This document shows positions 31,979 through 34,981 of a stretch of DNA of 34,981 nucleotides, in pieces. Origin of the DNA: an uncultured Mucilaginibacter sp. (GTDB lineage Bacteria; Bacteroidota; Bacteroidia; Sphingobacteriales; Sphingobacteriaceae). Position 1 is the stretch's first letter, and each line of letters opens with the position of its first letter. The stretch covers positions 1 to 34,981 of the forward strand of contig NZ_CAMLHX010000040.1 in the NCBI RefSeq assembly GCF_946479965.1, written 5' to 3'. A program made the translations under genes and the position numbers. Below the pieces are notes generated by a model that saw only the letters and a program-made list of their open reading frames with translations, searched no databases and was not told the DNA's origin.

Positions 31979-33367
31979 TTGACACTTATAAAATCAATTT
32001 CTGGTATACGGGGTACCATAGGCGGCGCTGCCGGTAATGGTTTAACACCCCTTGATATAGTAAAATTTACATCGGCATATGGTGCCTGGATCATAAAGAA
32101 CGGCGGCGCTAAAAAAGTAGTTGTGGGCCGCGATGCACGCATTTCGGGCAGTATGGTTAACAACCTGGTTACGGGTACGCTGATGGGGCTTGGTATTGAT
32201 GTGGTGGACATCGGCCTTTCTACCACGCCAACCGTTGAAGTGGCTGTGCCTTTAGTGCAAGCCGGCGGCGGCATTATTTTAACTGCCAGCCATAACCCCA
32301 AACAATGGAACGCGCTGAAGCTTTTAAACTCCAAAGGCGAGTTTATTAGTGATACAGATGGCAAAGAATTGTTAGAGATCGCTGAAAGCAGCGATTTTGA
32401 TTATGCTGAGGTTAACTCATTAGGTAAGGTAACTTATGATGATAGCTATCTGCAAAAACACATAGATCAGATACTGGCGCTGCCATTGGTTGACGTGGAT
32501 GCTATCGCAAAAGCTAACTTTAAGGTGGTAATTGACTGCGTTAACTCCACAGGCGGCATTTTCGTGCCTGCATTATTGGAGGCGCTTGGTGTAAAAACTG
32601 TGCACAAATTGTATTGCGAGCCAGATGGCGAGTTTCCGCATAACCCGGAACCATTGCCGGAGAATTTGACTGCGCTTTCAAAAGAAGTTTTAGCTAAAAA
32701 TGCTGATCTGGGCATAGCAGTTGACCCTGATGTTGACCGCCTTTGCTTTGTTTGCGAGGATGGAAATATGTTTGGCGAGGAATACACTTTAGTAGCCGTT
32801 GCCGATTATGTGCTAAAAAACACTAATGGCAATACGGTATCAAATCTTTCATCAACCCGCGCTTTGCGTGATGTTACCGAAAATGCAGGCGGCGAATACA
32901 GCGCGGCAGCGGTAGGAGAGGTGAACGTGGTAAATAAAATGAAAGAAGTAAATGCTGTTATAGGAGGCGAAGGTAATGGCGGAGTAATTTATCCTGAATT
33001 GCACTATGGTCGCGACGCTTTGGCTGGTATAGCCTTGTTTTTAACCCATCTGGCAAAATATGGTAAATCTGTTTCGGTTTTACGCAGTTCGTACCCAAAC
33101 TATTTTATCTCAAAAAACAAAATAACGCTTACACCCGAAATGGATATTGATGCCCTGCTTTTAAAAGTAGAGGAGAAATACAAAAATCAGCCATACAGCA
33201 CTATTGACGGACTTAAAATAGAGTTTGATAAGCAATGGGTACACCTGCGCCGCTCTAATACTGAGCCCATCATCCGCATCTATTCAGAAAGCGAATCTGA
33301 AACAGCTGCCAATGGTTTGGCGAATAAAATAATTGCGGATATAAAGGAAATTTTAATGTTGAATTAA
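31979..33367 (+). CDS. glmM: Phosphoglucosamine mutase or related phosphohexomutase, TTG start
   Basis: GlmM interconverts glucosamine 6-phosphate and glucosamine 1-phosphate for UDP-N-acetylglucosamine and cell-wall synthesis. The 462-residue protein has the four-domain alpha-D-phosphohexomutase fold: N-terminal GIRGTIGG, active-site phosphoserine Ser104 in LTASHNPKQWNALK, metal-binding DPDVDR (Asp249, 251, 253), sugar loop GEGNGGVIYP and phosphate-binding RRSNTEPIIRIY. The start is the TTG at 31979: an in-frame stop lies at 31973-31975, and the first ATG is beyond residue 50, after the required GIRG motif. Whether it is GlmM or a phosphomannomutase/phosphoglucomutase paralogue cannot be settled from motifs alone. 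Confidence 0.88.
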   Translation: MTLIKSISGIRGTIGGAAGNGLTPLDIVKFTSAYGAWIIKNGGAKKVVVGRDARISGSMVNNLVTGTLMGLGIDVVDIGLSTTPTVEVAVPLVQAGGGIILTASHNPKQWNALKLLNSKGEFISDTDGKELLEIAESSDFDYAEVNSLGKVTYDDSYLQKHIDQILALPLVDVDAIAKANFKVVIDCVNSTGGIFVPALLEALGVKTVHKLYCEPDGEFPHNPEPLPENLTALSKEVLAKNADLGIAVDPDVDRLCFVCEDGNMFGEEYTLVAVADYVLKNTNGNTVSNLSSTRALRDVTENAGGEYSAAAVGEVNVVNKMKEVNAVIGGEGNGGVIYPELHYGRDALAGIALFLTHLAKYGKSVSVLRSSYPNYFISKNKITLTPEMDIDALLLKVEEKYKNQPYSTIDGLKIEFDKQWVHLRRSNTEPIIRIYSESESETAANGLANKIIADIKEILMLN

Positions 33368-33447
33368 TGGATTATTGAGTTGTTGATTGGGTTAATTCAT
33401 CATTCAATAATTCAGTAACTCAATAATTCAATAACTCAATAATTAAC
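33368..33447. repeat. Word-repeat element D (CAATAA/TTATTG words), hairpin-forming, between glmM and the cysteine desulfurase gene
   Basis: ATTATTGAGTTGTTGA (33371-33386) and TCAATAACTCAATAAT (33428-33443) are 16-base inverted arms with one mismatch. Between them are further CAATAATTCA copies (33404-33413, 33421-33430). The element fills the whole 82-base gap before the desulfurase ATG at 33450. Confidence 0.75.
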
Positions 33448-33449
33448 TG

Positions 33450-34580
33450 ATGCGTGTATACCTAGATAATGCTGCCACCACCCCGCTTGACCCTGAAGTG
33501 ATCCAGGTGATGTGCGGTGTAATGGAAAGTCATTTTGGCAATCCGTCGTCTATACATGCGCATGGCCGCGAGGGGCGTACTTTGGTTGAAAAAGCTCGTA
33601 AAACTGTTGCAGGCCTATTGCATACTTCGTCGGCAGAGATCTTTTTTACCGGCAGCGGAACCGAGGCTGATAACATGGCTATCCGCTGTGGTATTATCGA
33701 CAATAACATTACCCATGCTATTACCAGCAAGGCAGAACATCACGCGGTTGTGCACACCTTGGAGGCGATGGAAAAGGCCGGCGTTATTAAGTTAAGCTTT
33801 GTTGATATTGATGATAAAGGCAATGTCAGTTACGAGCATCTGGAAGAATTGCTGAATAGTAACGACCGTACTTTTGTATCATTAATGCAGGCCAATAACG
33901 AGATAGGTACGCTTACTAATATTGAAAAAGTGGGCGATTTGTGCGAGCAGTATAATGCTATTTTCCATTGCGATACGGTGCAAACCATGGCACATTACCC
34001 GCATGTACTAAACCAGCTTAAAGTTCATTTTTTAACCTGCGCGGCGCATAAGTTTCATGGGCCAAAGGGTGTGGGCTTTTTGTATATCAACCATAAAATA
34101 AAGATAAAACCACTTATATACGGCGGTGCACAGGAACGTAATATGCGCGGCGGTACAGAAAATGTTTACGGAATAACTGGCCTGGCAAAGGCGCTTGACT
34201 TAGCCTATGCAGATATGGATAAGCACCACGAGTATATACAAGGTTTAAAAAGCTACATGATTGAACAACTGCTAGCCAATGTTCCCGGTATTCAATTTAA
34301 TGGCGAAACCGCGCCGGATAAAAGCCTGTATACAGTACTAAACGTTTCGTTCCCCGAAACAGACATTGCAGATATGCTGCTGTTTAAGCTGGATATTGCC
34401 GGTGTTTCGGTATCAGGCGGTAGTGCCTGTAGCTCGGGCACGGATATAGGTTCGCATGTACTTACGGCTATCGGGGCAAGCTCCTCCCGGCCGTCTGTAA
34501 GGTTTTCTTTTTCAAAGTATAACACCCGTCAGGAGATAGATTTCGTTGTTGACACACTTAGACAACTCTATCCAAACTAA
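33450..34580 (+). CDS. Cysteine desulfurase (IscS/NifS family)
   Basis: The enzyme transfers sulfur from L-cysteine via a PLP-dependent reaction, for iron-sulfur clusters or thionucleosides. The 376-residue product is a class V aminotransferase-fold protein: N-terminal YLDNAATTPLDPEVIQVM, FTGSGTEADNMAI, MQANNEIGTLTNIE, PLP-lysine Lys201 in CAAHKFHGPKGVGFLY, and the active-site loop GGSACSSGT with catalytic Cys327. Family I (NifS/IscS) rather than SufS is indicated by the SACSSG loop. No iscU or other iron-sulfur assembly gene is in the window, so a tRNA-thiolation or general role is also possible. The downstream neighbour is unrelated. Confidence 0.93.
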   Translation: MRVYLDNAATTPLDPEVIQVMCGVMESHFGNPSSIHAHGREGRTLVEKARKTVAGLLHTSSAEIFFTGSGTEADNMAIRCGIIDNNITHAITSKAEHHAVVHTLEAMEKAGVIKLSFVDIDDKGNVSYEHLEELLNSNDRTFVSLMQANNEIGTLTNIEKVGDLCEQYNAIFHCDTVQTMAHYPHVLNQLKVHFLTCAAHKFHGPKGVGFLYINHKIKIKPLIYGGAQERNMRGGTENVYGITGLAKALDLAYADMDKHHEYIQGLKSYMIEQLLANVPGIQFNGETAPDKSLYTVLNVSFPETDIADMLLFKLDIAGVSVSGGSACSSGTDIGSHVLTAIGASSSRPSVRFSFSKYNTRQEIDFVVDTLRQLYPN

Positions 34581-34677
34581 TCTTCTTAACTCCACTTCTA
34601 CATCAATTTGTTTCCTTTGTCGATAATTATTGGCATGGTTATAGTTATTATTTAATCAATAATTAAACAATAAACCT

Positions 34678-34959
34678 ATGGAAACGAATAATCAAAATAC
34701 CGGCAACGGTAATAGACCAGACGAAACTCCTGAAAGAAGACAATCAGAACAGGAAGGTTCAGGATATACCCCACAGCGGGAACAACAGCAACAAGATTCA
34801 GGTAATGACACCTCGTTTAGCGAGCAAACTGACGTTACTCCACCAAATGAACATGAGTTTCCGTCAGAAGGACCTGCCAGAGGGGACTTTTCACCGCAGC
34901 ACCACAATCGTAGTACAGGCAGAATGGTAGGGCATGAACCAGGTACAGAAGGTATATAA
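34678..34959 (+). CDS. Small hydrophilic, probably disordered protein of unknown function
   Basis: The 93-residue product has no membrane segment or signal peptide and is dominated by Gln, Asn, Glu, Gly, Pro and Ser, with EQEGSGYTPQREQQQQDSG in the middle and HHNRSTGRMVGHEPGTEGI at the end. It contains no Cys and only two Met. No family is recognised. The composition suggests an intrinsically disordered cytoplasmic protein, perhaps stress-related as such small proteins often are in soil Bacteroidota, which is a guess. The ATG is preceded by a purine-poor, A-rich region, usual for this phylum. It lies 98 bases after the desulfurase gene and could have its own promoter. Confidence 0.65.
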   Translation: METNNQNTGNGNRPDETPERRQSEQEGSGYTPQREQQQQDSGNDTSFSEQTDVTPPNEHEFPSEGPARGDFSPQHHNRSTGRMVGHEPGTEGI

Positions 34960-34981
34960 ATTGTTAACGGCCATGAAAAGC

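Noticed and set aside
31831..32364. Upstream extension of the PAP2 reading frame, which would make a 366-residue protein
   Set aside because: It runs antisense through the phosphohexomutase gene, has no family sequence, and the normal PAP2 N-terminus starts at 31830.

Overview
The window comes from a chromosome of the phylum Bacteroidota, most likely family Sphingobacteriaceae (a Pedobacter or Mucilaginibacter relative). The evidence is a SusC/SusD pair, a giant hybrid two-component regulator, Bacteroidota -33/-7 promoters (TTTG ... TAnnTTTG), a long-form NusB, a PUR-alpha-like DUF3276 protein and the housekeeping cluster nusB-DUF1573-yajC-ybbR-coaE. The genus is inferred from protein character only. 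No rRNA, tRNA, CRISPR array, insertion sequence or phage gene was seen.

Positions 1-16.6 kb are a polysaccharide utilisation locus. In order it holds: the 3' part of a susC-like gene, a susD-like lipoprotein gene, a NUDIX/winged-helix regulator of the Bacteroidota AraR type, the arabinose operon araB-araD-araA, a hybrid two-component regulator on the minus strand, and, divergent from it, a GH115 alpha-glucuronidase followed by a secreted alpha/beta-hydrolase esterase. GH115 removes (4-O-methyl)glucuronic acid from xylan, the esterase may remove acetyl groups, and AraABD channels released L-arabinose to D-xylulose 5-phosphate. The likely target is glucuronoarabinoxylan. Xylanases, arabinofuranosidases and the start of susC must lie outside the window. 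A secreted protein with a carboxypeptidase-like regulatory domain follows.

Positions 17.4-28.9 kb are mostly housekeeping: ychF, mgtE, a DUF3276 protein, a MarR regulator next to a homodimeric ABC exporter, and a minus-strand series Glu/Leu dehydrogenase-like gene, nusB, DUF1573 lipoprotein, yajC, ybbR, coaE and an MBL-fold nuclease. The dehydrogenase-like protein has serine where this family has its catalytic lysine.

Positions 29.0-31.2 kb carry a small signalling module on the minus strand: an ECF42-like sigma factor with a long C-terminal extension, a YCII/DGPF protein and an unrecognised small protein. After it come a PAP2 phosphatase, a phosphoglucosamine-mutase-like gene forced to use a TTG start, a cysteine desulfurase and a small disordered protein.

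The least explained structure is a set of five intergenic 'word-repeat' elements (about 17.44, 18.71, 22.73, 26.01 and 33.37 kb). Each repeats its own short word, four of the five in both orientations so that they can fold into hairpins. Two other points deserve a second look: the lysine-less dehydrogenase, and the hairpin between the DGPF gene and its sigma factor.
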